Positions 7,390-14,924 of a stretch of DNA of 47,781 bases are shown piece by piece. Below the pieces are notes generated by a model. The model saw only the letters and a list, made by a program, of their open reading frames with translations. It was not told the DNA's origin and ran no database searches. Location: assembly GCF_022548875.1 (NCBI RefSeq), contig NZ_JAKZEW010000036.1, positions 273 to 48,053 of the forward strand, given 5' to 3'. The number at the start of each line of letters is the position of its first letter. The first letter of the stretch is position 1. This DNA is from Glycomyces sp. L485 (GTDB taxonomy: Bacteria > Actinomycetota > Actinomycetes > Mycobacteriales > Micromonosporaceae). A program made the position numbers and the translations under genes.

Positions 7390-7713
7390 TCATCGAAGAG
7401 CCCTAATCACCGTCGACGAGTCACACGGTGTCCAGGAAGCAACTCGCATCGCGCGCTGGTCCTCAAGGACTTCGTACCCGTGGGCCGACGTCGTCGCTAT
7501 GAGCTCCTCTGCACCGAGGACCGCGCAGACGTCGGGCCGGTCGATCTGCTCGCCGACCGGGAACTTCTCGACCTCCTGCTTCGGCGGTCCGGCAGGGGCG
7601 CCGGAAAGTCCGAGCAGCAGCGCGACTCCGACCGCACCGGCGACGACGACGGCACAGGGTGGTACGTGGCGCCTACGCTGGCAGGTCCGTTCATCATTGA
7701 AGAGGCTCACCAT
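7390..7713 (-). CDS. small membrane-anchored, DUF3558-like protein
   Basis: A 107-aa protein: a basic N-terminus (CQRRRH), one hydrophobic segment (CAVVVAGAVGVALLLGL), a Pro-rich linker, and a short external part beginning RPDVCAVLGAEEL and ending with a second Cys (WTPCDSS). The D-x-C-x-x-L motif followed by acidic residues recalls the first strand of DUF3558-type secreted proteins, of which this would be a much shortened form. There is no lipobox Cys. Its ATG (7711-7713) overlaps the ATG of the divergent gene, so at least one of the two starts may be wrong. Confidence 0.5.
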   Translation of the reverse strand: MVSLFNDERTCQRRRHVPPCAVVVAGAVGVALLLGLSGAPAGPPKQEVEKFPVGEQIDRPDVCAVLGAEELIATTSAHGYEVLEDQRAMRVASWTPCDSSTVIRALR

Positions 7714-8254
7714 GGCACTGCCGAGCTTCGCCGGTTCAGCGCCGCGTCGGCAAAAGCCGCGCACCGTCACGGCGGCTCAGATCTCCGCCACCGCCCAGGT
7801 CGCCCTCCTCGCCGTGCTCGCTTGCGGAGGAGGCCTGATCCTGCTGTTCAGCGCCTTCGTGTACGGCATGTCCGACCCGCGTCCTGCGCAGACCGACAGT
7901 GCAGCTCCCGGCGATCCTGCCGACGGCACGGTGCTCGCCCGCGCCTTGATCACGGTGGTCGTGTTCATCCTCGTCACCGCGGTGTACACCAGGCTCACCA
8001 CCCGGCTCGGTGCCGGCACGATCCGGCTCCGGACCGCGTTGATCGCGTTCGCGCCTCCGCAGTACGCGGCCATCGTGATCGCCGGGGTGCTCGCTTTTCA
8101 GTGGCAGGTCGATTCGGCGATCGGGCCGCTCGCCGTCTACGCGTGGCTGGTCGCGGTGTCCCTGGTGCCGTCGATGCTGACCACGACCTTCCTCCTCCAC
8201 CCCAGAGCCCGGCGTTGGTTCGGCGACGGCGGGCCCGCGCAAGAATCAAGCTGA
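7712..8254 (+). CDS. four-helix membrane protein of unknown function
   Basis: A 180-aa protein with four hydrophobic segments (about 27-48, 70-90, 108-130 and 140-160) and short charged ends; the C-terminus is polar. ATG at 7712 was chosen because earlier in-frame starts add Ser/Thr-rich text that looks like antisense of the neighbouring gene. No strong ribosome site is visible. No family recognised. The start codon shares bases with the start of the minus-strand gene 7390-7713. Confidence 0.6.
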   Translation: MALPSFAGSAPRRQKPRTVTAAQISATAQVALLAVLACGGGLILLFSAFVYGMSDPRPAQTDSAAPGDPADGTVLARALITVVVFILVTAVYTRLTTRLGAGTIRLRTALIAFAPPQYAAIVIAGVLAFQWQVDSAIGPLAVYAWLVAVSLVPSMLTTTFLLHPRARRWFGDGGPAQESS

Positions 8255-8646
8255 CGGCGGACCCGGTGCCTCAATGCGCGGTCTGGCGGCAGCACGCCGG
8301 TAAGGCTCCGCCGCGTTCCCCCATCCAGCGGAACGGACCGGCGTTCCGGAACATCGGCCCCCGGTGACAGCGATGGCGATCGCGACTTCAATCAGGCGCA
8401 GTCTGAGGCCACCGATAAGGAGGGGACGGGAGCTGTCCTCGAGCCGCGCGATCGTCCTCGGCAGCCAGTGCGCGGGCACGCGGGCCCGGTACTCGGCCCG
8501 AGCCGAACACCGCACCCCGAGATCGCGCGGGTTCCCCACGCGACCAGATAAAGGTGCGGGTACCGAGCGCCGCTCACGATGGTGAATCGGTCAGGTGTCG
8601 CACCATTCTCGACGGCCCGCGGGGATCGGTTATCAATGCACCGCCA
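8255..8646. other. intergenic stretch without a recognisable gene
   Basis: About 390 bp between two convergent genes. Several short open frames occur on both strands. One minus-strand frame (8246-8539) has a faint transposase-like helix (RLEDSSRPLLIGGLRLRLIE), but the similarity is too weak to name a family. No terminator with a T-run was found. Confidence 0.4.
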
Positions 8647-9726
8647 TCAGTCGTTCCGCAGTTCGGCGACCCGATCGTCGCCGGTCGCCTCGAACACCGC
8701 TTCGGCAGCGGCCGGGTTGCGGGACAAGGCTTCGAGCACGGCGTCGATGGCGTTGGTCGGCTCGTCGAGGGTGAGGTCGAACCAGAGAGGATCCTCGCCC
8801 TCGACGGTCCAGTCGCCGCCGTGCTCGATATCGAACTCGATGACCGCTGTCGCCACCGGAGTCAGGAAGTCCTCGTGGAAGTCGCCGAACCGCAGCAGCG
8901 GCGCCAGCACCGACCATCCGTAGACGGTCGGCCCCACCGTGTCGATCTCCCACTCGCCGCCATGGAAGTTGTTCAGATCCTCAGTGTGCTCGTCGTCCCG
9001 GCCGAGGACGGGTGAGCCGGCGTACTTCACCAACGGCACCTGCGACGAGCCGAGCTCGATGAAGCGGCTGGTGTACTCCTCGCCCAGGTGGTATTCAGGA
9101 TCGAGGATCAACTCGGTGTAGTTGCCTTCGTCGATCAGTGTTTCCCGGTCCGGGTTCGTCACGTGCGCGAGTCCGATCCCGAGCATTTCCTGTGCCTCCA
9201 CGGCGAAAGGAGGAGGTGTATCGGGGCCGTCGTCTGTTTCCCAGAACGTCCCACCGCAGTACCTGGTCGCGCCCAGCCCCCAACCGGTCACCAGCCCTTC
9301 GGCACCGAGCTCGTCGAAATATGCGGTTTCCAGATCGGCGGGAGCGGCCGGATTGTCGGGACCGTTGTGACCGGGGGTGTCGACGACCTCCATGAGCATG
9401 GCAGCGAACAAGGCTAGGCCGGGGTAGGTGCAGGACTGCCTTTCGAAAAGATCTTGGTTCGCTATCCTCACGTCGTCGGCGAGCACGGAGACCTCCTCGG
9501 CCGGACCCGAGTCGTACTCGGTCAGGCGGTCGGGCTCGTATTCTTCCAGCCTCGCGAGCCACTTCGATTCGGCGCCGACCCACGTGCCTTGACGGCAGAG
9601 GTCCCCGTCCACCGGCCACGGTGGCCTGGTCAGGAGGTAGAGGGCGGCCGGGGCGGCGATCAGGACGACCGCGACCGCGGCGATGACGAGTTTCGCTCTT
9701 CCGCTCAGGCTCTGAAGGGTTCCCAT
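8647..9726 (-). CDS. membrane-anchored extracellular protein resembling DUF6571-type proteins
   Basis: A 359-aa protein with one N-terminal anchor (KLVIAAVAVVLIAAPAALYLL, residues about 12-32) and an acidic external domain with six cysteines spread over it. The C-terminal text NAIDAVLEALSRNPAAAEAV recalls the D-P-V-x-A-x-L-E-A-L-x-x-N-P-x-A segment of DUF6571-like actinobacterial proteins, which often accompany WXG100/ESX-type secreted proteins. Those are longer after this segment, so this one may be truncated at its C-terminus. The product starts 7 bp after a 67-aa gene and is probably cotranscribed with it. Family naming is from memory and moderate at best. Confidence 0.65.
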   Translation of the reverse strand: MGTLQSLSGRAKLVIAAVAVVLIAAPAALYLLTRPPWPVDGDLCRQGTWVGAESKWLARLEEYEPDRLTEYDSGPAEEVSVLADDVRIANQDLFERQSCTYPGLALFAAMLMEVVDTPGHNGPDNPAAPADLETAYFDELGAEGLVTGWGLGATRYCGGTFWETDDGPDTPPPFAVEAQEMLGIGLAHVTNPDRETLIDEGNYTELILDPEYHLGEEYTSRFIELGSSQVPLVKYAGSPVLGRDDEHTEDLNNFHGGEWEIDTVGPTVYGWSVLAPLLRFGDFHEDFLTPVATAVIEFDIEHGGDWTVEGEDPLWFDLTLDEPTNAIDAVLEALSRNPAAAEAVFEATGDDRVAELRND

Positions 9727-9733
9727 GCGGCCG

Positions 9734-9937
9734 CTACGCCCCGTATCCGTTCGTCACGCGGGACGCATCGCCCCCGTAGCGCTCGCAGTAGTTGGTCATG
9801 CGTTCCATCTTGGCACAGGTCCCCTTGTTCGCGAGGACCAGAATTCTTGTGCCCGATGGGCTGTGGGAGATCACCGCGCCGCTGGTCCCGACCTCGCCGA
9901 ACCGAGCAGAGCTTTCGATCGGGAAGGCTCGGCTCAT
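9734..9937 (-). CDS. small hypothetical protein upstream of the DUF6571-like gene
   Basis: A 67-aa protein, MSRAFPIESSARFGEVGTSG onward, with a beta-strand-like centre and two Cys near the C-terminus (KGTCAKMERMTNYCERY). It ends 7 bp before the next gene. Its ATG overlaps the TGA of the upstream DUF4143-ATPase remnant (ATGA). No ribosome site other than that coupling is visible. It may be a real small gene or the end of a larger lost one. Confidence 0.4.
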   Translation of the reverse strand: MSRAFPIESSARFGEVGTSGAVISHSPSGTRILVLANKGTCAKMERMTNYCERYGGDASRVTNGYGA

Positions 9938-10092
9938 GAAGTGGCCGGACGAGACCCGAGTGCGGCGATCGGGGCGGCCACCACCCGGTCGCCGAGGGGG
10001 AACGAGCGTGGGCCGGTATGAAGGACCGCGCCTCCGAGGAACCGGTCGCCGAGTTCATCGCGAAGCCACGCCAGATGGCGCGCCGATAATAA
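9934..10092 (-). pseudogene. C-terminal remnant of a DUF4143-type AAA ATPase
   Basis: The frame contains HLAWLRDELGDRFLGGAVLH followed by TGPRSFPLGDRVVAAPIAAL, which closely follows the end of actinobacterial ATP-binding proteins of the AAA_14/DUF4143 group. The ATPase domain and most of DUF4143 are missing; upstream text is unrelated. About 50 codons remain. Confidence 0.6.
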
Positions 10093-10215
10093 GGTGGGCG
10101 TTGCCGACCGCGGGACTCCGGTGCGACTTCCGGATCCGTTTTGTAAGCGATAGTTCGCCTTCGTGCCTCTCATTCCCCGGTCGGCACCCAGGCCCTTCGA
10201 AACCCGGACGCCCCA

Positions 10216-11670
10216 ATGGAACTCACAGCCGACCGCACCGCCGCAGAGGACGTGCTGCTGTTCGTCAACGCCGCGATCGCCTCGACCGGCCAGGGCGAGT
10301 TCCACTCCGATGCCGACGCGCAGCAGTGGTCCATGGAGTTCCTACACGAGTACATGCTCGTCAACTACCGGGACCTGTACGCGGCCACGCTCACGCTCGG
10401 CGTCAACGACCGCAATGCCGCCGCGATCATCATGCGGCTCTTGCAGAGCGGTCGCGACGCCAACCAGAACCAGCGCGTCGTCGAGGGCCGCCTCATCACC
10501 AAAGCGCTTGCCGAGCTGCCGACGCACCGGGTATACCACCTGTTCACCGCCCTGCGGAAGGCCCGGGTCAACAACCGGCGGACTCGCGCGATCATGCGCG
10601 AATGGCTCGTCGCACGCCCGGACCCGGCGTTCGAGGCCGTCAAGTACCGGTCCGCGTTCCTCGGCGCAATCCGTCACGCGCACATGAAGGTCGAGGACCT
10701 GCCCGGCGAGGAGCTGGACGCGTTTCTGTTCGGGCGGCATGCCGCGGGCCGCTTCGAGACTCCCCAGTTTGAAACCTGGCGGCGCGCCCATTTCGACCGG
10801 CGAGCCGTGTTCGAGCTGCCGTATACGGTGGCCGAGGGCTTCGCGGCCAAGCACCGCATCACTCGCGCCGAGTTCCTGGAGAAGATCGCGCCCCAGCTCA
10901 CCCGCGGCGAGCGGCTGCGGCTCCAGCGATCGGCCGCACGGGTCGGCGCGATCGGGGTGGCCGCTGACGTCGCCGACCTGTCGCGGATGTCGTTGACCCG
11001 CCTTGCTGCGTACGCGCTCGCGCTGCCGGTGGAGGAGCTGGAGCAGCGGCGCGTAGAGCTGACCGACGCCCTCCGTGCCGCGGCGCTGCGCGTGGCCGGT
11101 CTGCGTGCCGGGACGTGGGGGCGGGTCGCGGCGGTGCTCGACGACAGCTACTCGGCGAGTGGGTCGAGCGAGAAGCGGCGGCGGCCACTCGTCGTAGCGC
11201 TGGCGGCGCACTTCCTGTTGCAGGAGCTGGCCGCCGATTACAGCCCCTTGTGGCTTTCTGGCGACGTGGACCCGCTCATGGCCCGCGCCCGCGGCGTCAC
11301 CGCGCTCGGGGAGCGAATCCTGGACGGGCTCGAGAAGCGCCCCGATGCGCTTGTCGTGGTCTCCGACGGCTGGGACAACGCACCGGTCGGCATGGCCGCC
11401 GAAGTCCTGCGCGTCTGGGAGGATCGGCTCGACCCCGAGGGAAAGACCGCTGTGGCCCACCTGAACCCGGTGTTCGACGCCGCGGGGCTCCAGGCGCGCC
11501 GCCTCGCACCCACCACCCCCACAATCGGCATCCGCGACGCCGAAGACCTGCCCGAGCTCGTTGAGTTCGCCCGGTTCGCCACCGCCCGCACTGGGATCGC
11601 CGAGCTGCGAGCCCACATCGACTCGCGGGTCGAGCGCTGGCTCACCGAGGAGATACCGTGCACCGCTTGA
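10216..11670 (+). CDS. TROVE-like helical-repeat protein with C-terminal vWA domain
   Basis: A 484-aa soluble protein in two parts. Residues 1-290 form a series of amphipathic helices as in TROVE (Ro60) ring proteins, including NDRNAAAIIMRLLQSGRDAN and HLFTALRKARVNNRRTRAIM. Residues about 300-475 form a von Willebrand A domain with a complete metal site: DDSYS (Asp309-x-Ser311-x-Ser313), Thr362 and Asp384 in VVSDGWDN. Ro60-type proteins bind misfolded RNAs and Y RNAs and assist RNA turnover or repair. It overlaps the next gene by 13 bp, so the two are made together. It is flanked by transposon relics, consistent with lateral transfer. RNA binding is inferred from the family and has not been shown here. 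Confidence 0.75.
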   Translation: MELTADRTAAEDVLLFVNAAIASTGQGEFHSDADAQQWSMEFLHEYMLVNYRDLYAATLTLGVNDRNAAAIIMRLLQSGRDANQNQRVVEGRLITKALAELPTHRVYHLFTALRKARVNNRRTRAIMREWLVARPDPAFEAVKYRSAFLGAIRHAHMKVEDLPGEELDAFLFGRHAAGRFETPQFETWRRAHFDRRAVFELPYTVAEGFAAKHRITRAEFLEKIAPQLTRGERLRLQRSAARVGAIGVAADVADLSRMSLTRLAAYALALPVEELEQRRVELTDALRAAALRVAGLRAGTWGRVAAVLDDSYSASGSSEKRRRPLVVALAAHFLLQELAADYSPLWLSGDVDPLMARARGVTALGERILDGLEKRPDALVVVSDGWDNAPVGMAAEVLRVWEDRLDPEGKTAVAHLNPVFDAAGLQARRLAPTTPTIGIRDAEDLPELVEFARFATARTGIAELRAHIDSRVERWLTEEIPCTA

Positions 11671-12782
11671 CGTTCGACGGACTCCAGACCCGCCCCGGCC
11701 AAGTGTGGGGCGGGGTCCGGCTCGTACCGCTCGTCCGCGACGAGCCGATCTCGTCGCTGCGGCTGCACCCCAACGGGTTTCCCGACAACGACCCGTTCGG
11801 CGGGTACGAGCCGCGCTGCTGCTACGCGCCACACGGCTTGACCGCCGAGTGGACCGACGACGGCACCGCCGTGCCCGCACTCGGCACCGCACTGCGCATG
11901 CCCGCCAAGACCGTGCGCAAGTCCGGGCGACCAAAGACGAAACTCGAACGGCGCACCCGCGTGCGCTTCGTCCCGCACCAAACTGCACTCGAGGCCTTCC
12001 TACCGCTCACGTTCCAGGTTCCAACGATCGCCTGGCGCGAATGGTCGACCCGCGTGTTCCGCCGCGGCCTGCCGCGTTCGGAGGAGCCGCAGTACATCGG
12101 CTACGACGTTGAAGGGCTCGCCGATGCCCTGCGCATCTTCGAGATCCATCCTGGACAATGCGGCGTCCTGGTGTACATCGCCGACGCGCTCGCCTCAGCC
12201 GTCGTCACCCCGCACCCGGACGACTACCGGGCCCTGCACCCGACCCTCGTCGAGGACGGGTTCGGTGAGCTCATCTGGCGGTACACGCACCTGTACGAGG
12301 ACGTCCCGGACTTCCGCGTGCGGCTTCACGAGAGCTCGATCGACACCGTCGCCGACCTGCGCACGACAATCAGAGTCGCACAGCGGGAGTGGACCGACTT
12401 CCACGAGGACGCCATGGCCGGAGGACTTCTCGACGCTGAATACGTCTTCACCGGCGACTACCAGATGAACCAGTACACGCTCCGCCGGTTCCGGCCGCAC
12501 TTCGTGCCCGGCCGCGAGACCCACGTGGGCGAGGCGATCAGCGACGACAACGGCCGCCTCGCATACCTGCGGACGTTCCGCCTCTCAGAAACCCAGTCAC
12601 GACGGGGACGACTCCTGCGAACACTGTCGGACTACGACTGGAACGTGGAAGCCGCAGCCGCGAGCATGGGCATCGCAGCCCCAGCACTGGTCGCACGCGT
12701 CGACGCCGCCGGCTACGGAGGCCTCCTCCGCCAGGACGTGCTCGACCACTACCGCGCCATGAACTCCCGCTTCGGCACGTAA
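11658..12782 (+). CDS. ARPP-like protein with C-terminal Fis-type helix-turn-helix
   Basis: A 374-aa protein starting with GTG inside the end of the TROVE-like gene. The N-terminal part (about 8-300) has RPGQVWGGVRLVPLVRDEPI and further beta-rich text (GECGVLVYIADAL-like strand at 165-180, Cys54-Cys55, Cys168). It resembles the ARPP-type domains described with predicted RNA-repair gene sets, an assignment made from memory and uncertain. Residues about 316-352 (GRLLRTLSDYDWNVEAAAAS, then MGIAAPALVARVDAAGY) look like the Fis/NtrC DNA-binding helix-turn-helix. It could thus be both effector and regulator of the pair. No close alternative family was recognised. Confidence 0.65.
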   Translation: MHRLTFDGLQTRPGQVWGGVRLVPLVRDEPISSLRLHPNGFPDNDPFGGYEPRCCYAPHGLTAEWTDDGTAVPALGTALRMPAKTVRKSGRPKTKLERRTRVRFVPHQTALEAFLPLTFQVPTIAWREWSTRVFRRGLPRSEEPQYIGYDVEGLADALRIFEIHPGQCGVLVYIADALASAVVTPHPDDYRALHPTLVEDGFGELIWRYTHLYEDVPDFRVRLHESSIDTVADLRTTIRVAQREWTDFHEDAMAGGLLDAEYVFTGDYQMNQYTLRRFRPHFVPGRETHVGEAISDDNGRLAYLRTFRLSETQSRRGRLLRTLSDYDWNVEAAAASMGIAAPALVARVDAAGYGGLLRQDVLDHYRAMNSRFGT

Positions 12783-12786
12783 ACCA

Positions 12787-12802
12787 TGTCCGTTCACGGA
12801 CA
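12787..12802 (+). terminator. short hairpin after the TROVE/ARPP pair
   Basis: TGTCCG and CGGACA form a 6-bp stem around TTCA, 4 nt after the stop. There is no T-run, so it is either a weak terminator or a 3'-end stabilising stem. Nothing else is seen up to 12886. Confidence 0.35.
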
Positions 12803-12886
12803 CACCTTGGCGCTCAAGAGAAGAACGCCCGTCAAGCGAACGCCATGATCGCAATATCAAAAAGGCCCGAACCACATCGGCAGATT

Positions 12887-13348
12887 CTAGGGCTGGTTGC
12901 AACACTGCTGATAGATGCTGTTTTCGGTCAGGAGCTTAGCAAGGCGCTCGGCTGGGGTTTCCCAGCCGAGCGTTTTGCGTGGGCGGCCGTTGAGTTCGGC
13001 AGCGACGGCGGCGAGCCGTTCGCGGTCGTGGACGGACAGGTCGGTGCCTTTGGGGAAGTACTGGCGCAGCAGGCCGTTCGTGTTCTCGTTGGAGCCGCGT
13101 TGCCAGGGGCTGGCGGGGTCGCAGAAGTAGACGGGGATGTCGGTGGCGACGCTGAAGCCCTTGTGTTCTGCCATTTCGGAGCCGCGATCCCAGGTCAGTG
13201 ACTTCACCAGGTGGGCTGGGAGTGTGCGGACGGTGTCGATGAGCGCGTCGCGGACGCTAACGGCGTCGTGGCGGCCGGGCAGGTGCAGGAGCATTACGTA
13301 GCGGGTGGATCGTTCGACCAGGGTGCCGATCGCCGAGCCGTCCAACCC
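12887..13348 (-). pseudogene. IS30-family transposase, C-terminal half only
   Basis: The frame from 13348 reads GLDGSAIGTLVERSTRYVML and keeps the later catalytic parts: LTWDRGSEMAEHK (second Asp) and SPWQRGSNENTNGLLRQYFP (the conserved Glu). It then ends normally at LGWETPAERLAKLLTENSIY-QQCCNQP. The N-terminal DNA-binding region and the first catalytic Asp are missing. Upstream the sequence abuts an ISAs1-like fragment on the other strand. Confidence 0.85.
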
Positions 13349-13408
13349 TGACCTGCGCGATTTCATCCAGAACCACCTGACTCCTCCACCGTCCACGCCG
13401 GGAGCGCG

Positions 13409-13542
13409 CCCCGCGCGATGGCCGCCTTCAGAAACCTCGCCACCGGCGCCCTCAAAATCCTCGGCTCGAGCAACATCGTCAAGACCACCCGTGCAATCGG
13501 AGCCGAACCCGAACGAGCCCTTCCGATCCTGGGCATCACCCA
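13409..13542 (+). pseudogene. ISAs1-like transposase C-terminal fragment
   Basis: The text MAAFRNLATGALKILGSSNI, then RALPILGIT, follows the last helix of ISAs1-type transposases (the usual pattern is M-x-x-L-R-N-x-A-x-x-x-L-R). Only about 45 codons remain, with no matching catalytic region, and they are joined to the IS30 fragment. Confidence 0.5.
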
Positions 13543-13645
13543 TCAACCGAACCCTTCAGGAACCCGAAAAAGCCCTGCGCACCGGGCGCCGGCGGCAGCG
13601 TCTCCGGGCACGGGTTGATGCTCTCATCGCCAAGGACAGGATCTG

Positions 13646-13972
13646 TCAGGAGATCTTGAGGTATTCGGCGAGTTCAGCGACGATGCCTTGGGACGAGCGG
13701 ACGCCGAGAAGGACGCGCTGCAAGATGCCGTTCTTGAAGAAGACCTGCACGGGCAGGTTGGCAGGGCGCACACCCCATTCAGTGGCCGTGAGGGGAGCCT
13801 TGTCAATGTCGATGAGACCGACGGCGACCGCACCTTCGGTCTCCTGTTCGAACTCCGCAAGCTGCCTGCCGAAGACCTGACTACTCAGATCGGTGGCGGA
13901 GCCAAAGACGAGCAGGCGCGGGCTGTCGTCTGCCAGGAAATCCTGCACGGTCGTGTCATCGAGGAAACGCAT
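13646..13972 (-). CDS. thioredoxin-fold protein lacking the redox cysteines
   Basis: A 108-aa protein with the thioredoxin order of strands and helices: LLVFGSATDLSSQVFGRQLA at the place of the WCGPC loop, AVGLIDIDKAP as the second strand, and NLPVQVFFKNG with the cis-Pro. No cysteine occurs in the whole protein, so it cannot act as a dithiol oxidoreductase and is likely a binding or scaffold version of the fold. It begins 3 bp after the stop of the gene 13976-14305, so the two are one transcription unit, located between a transposon relic and a serine recombinase remnant. Confidence 0.75.
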   Translation of the reverse strand: MRFLDDTTVQDFLADDSPRLLVFGSATDLSSQVFGRQLAEFEQETEGAVAVGLIDIDKAPLTATEWGVRPANLPVQVFFKNGILQRVLLGVRSSQGIVAELAEYLKIS

Positions 13973-13975
13973 AGT

Positions 13976-14305
13976 TCACCCCTGAATCGCTTCGTAGTGT
14001 GTGTCGCGCTTCCACTCGACCATGGTGCGCCACTGGTTGTCTCCGGCGAGGTAGCTCAAGAACGCGCTCATCACCAGCTCCTTCGACGGCACGGTCGCCT
14101 CATAGTGCTGGCTCGCGCTGCCGGCTCGATAGTCGAGGCCGAACTGGTCGATGTCCGCCAGGTAGTTGGTCTGGATGTACACCTGGACTTCGCGTCCGAG
14201 AAGCGCGATCGAATTCTCGCCCTGACCGAGGGAGTCGATAAGATCGATCACCTCGTCGCGAGTAGCGTTGTGAGAGACGAAATCGAAGTCGGACCTGAGA
14301 AACAC
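13976..14305 (-). CDS. hypothetical partner of the cysteine-less thioredoxin-fold protein
   Basis: A 109-aa soluble alpha/beta protein. GTG at 14305 follows AGGAAGG at good spacing. Notable text: REVQVYIQTNYLADIDQFGL, then YEATVPSKELVMSAFLSYLA and WRTMVEWKRD. The pattern of a ligand-like beta sheet followed by a helix and a final Trp-containing segment before a charged tail vaguely recalls Imm1-type immunity proteins, but this is only an impression. Located in a mobile region with its 3-bp spaced partner, a role in a conflict or immunity pair is possible. Confidence 0.65.
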   Translation of the reverse strand: MFLRSDFDFVSHNATRDEVIDLIDSLGQGENSIALLGREVQVYIQTNYLADIDQFGLDYRAGSASQHYEATVPSKELVMSAFLSYLAGDNQWRTMVEWKRDTHYEAIQG

Positions 14306-14410
14306 GGCTTACCTTCCTGTAGTCGTGAACGACCAGAGTCGGGAACGGATCTCCCCTGGTTCGACGGGAATCTCCGTGTTCCCGGCGTCCCAGATGAATC
14401 CGAGCCGCCG

Positions 14411-14710
14411 ATGCGGCGGCTGCGTGATGAGTCGGCGGTGATCGATGAGCGCTTGACCGAAGTCGGTGATGCCAAGGTGGAGCGCGCTGGCGAGGCGATC
14501 GCGATGCTGCTGCAACTGCTGGAGGATCCTCGGCGGCTGCTGAAGTCGGTGCCGGAGGATTTCCACAAGACCTTTCACCTGTCCTTCTTCAAGCGGCTGC
14601 TCGTCTACGTCGATGAAGCGACCGGCGAGCCGAAGATCGGCGCGGACGAGATCCGGTCGCCGTTCACGCCACTGCTGCCCGAGCAACGCAGTCATTTGGG
14701 GCCCGAAATG
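14411..14710 (+). pseudogene. C-terminal remnant of a large serine recombinase
   Basis: The frame reads RLTEVGDAKVERAGEAIAML, then LQLLEDPRRLLKSVPEDFHK and FHLSFFKRLLVYVDE-ATGEPK, which matches the coiled-coil and tail of large serine integrases. The resolvase catalytic domain and recombinase domain are gone. The open frame runs on through the terminator and tRNA without meaning. Its position against the 3' end of tRNA-Trp suggests a decayed integrative element at this tRNA. Confidence 0.65.
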
Positions 14711-14747
14711 CCGAACACCGGGCCGTTGATCACGGCCCGGTGTTCGG
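14711..14747 (-). terminator. terminator of tRNA-Trp
   Basis: A perfect 16-bp inverted repeat (14711-14726 with 14732-14747, loop TGATC) lies 16 nt past the 3' end of the minus-strand tRNA. The minus-strand continuation CATTTCG is only weakly T-rich. It may also stop readthrough from the recombinase remnant. Confidence 0.7.
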
Positions 14748-14762
14748 ATAATGCTGGTCTTG

Positions 14763-14835
14763 CAGGGGTGACAGGACTTGAACCTGCAACCTACGGTTTT
14801 GGAGACCGTTGCGCTGCCAATTGCGCCACACCCCT
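14763..14835 (-). tRNA. tRNA-Trp (anticodon CCA)
   Basis: Read on the minus strand, acceptor arms AGGGGTG and CACCCCT pair perfectly. The anticodon stem-loop CGGTCTCCAAAACCG carries CCA, and the T arm has the TTCAAGT loop. The molecule is 73 nt with discriminator G, and 3' CCA is not encoded. It is the likely boundary of the accessory island. Confidence 0.95.
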
Positions 14836-14924
14836 ATGCCAGGCCCGTTGCCCGGCCTGGCCGCAACCATCTTACGTGCCGCTTCCAGGCCGGTGCAACC
14901 GGGTATGAGGCATGTATTGGCTGG

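Noticed and set aside
8246-8539. IS5-like transposase remnant on the minus strand
   Set aside because: One helix looks transposase-like, but there is no motif strong enough to name a family.
10093-10215. Y RNA or tRNA-like RNA next to the TROVE-like gene
   Set aside because: A TTCGAAA loop occurs near 10196 but the bases around it do not form a T arm, and no tRNA-like fold could be built.
13688-14908. A long plus-strand frame covering the thioredoxin-like pair, recombinase tail and tRNA-Trp
   Set aside because: Only the segment from about 14411 to 14710 resembles a protein; the rest is antisense to real genes or runs through a tRNA.
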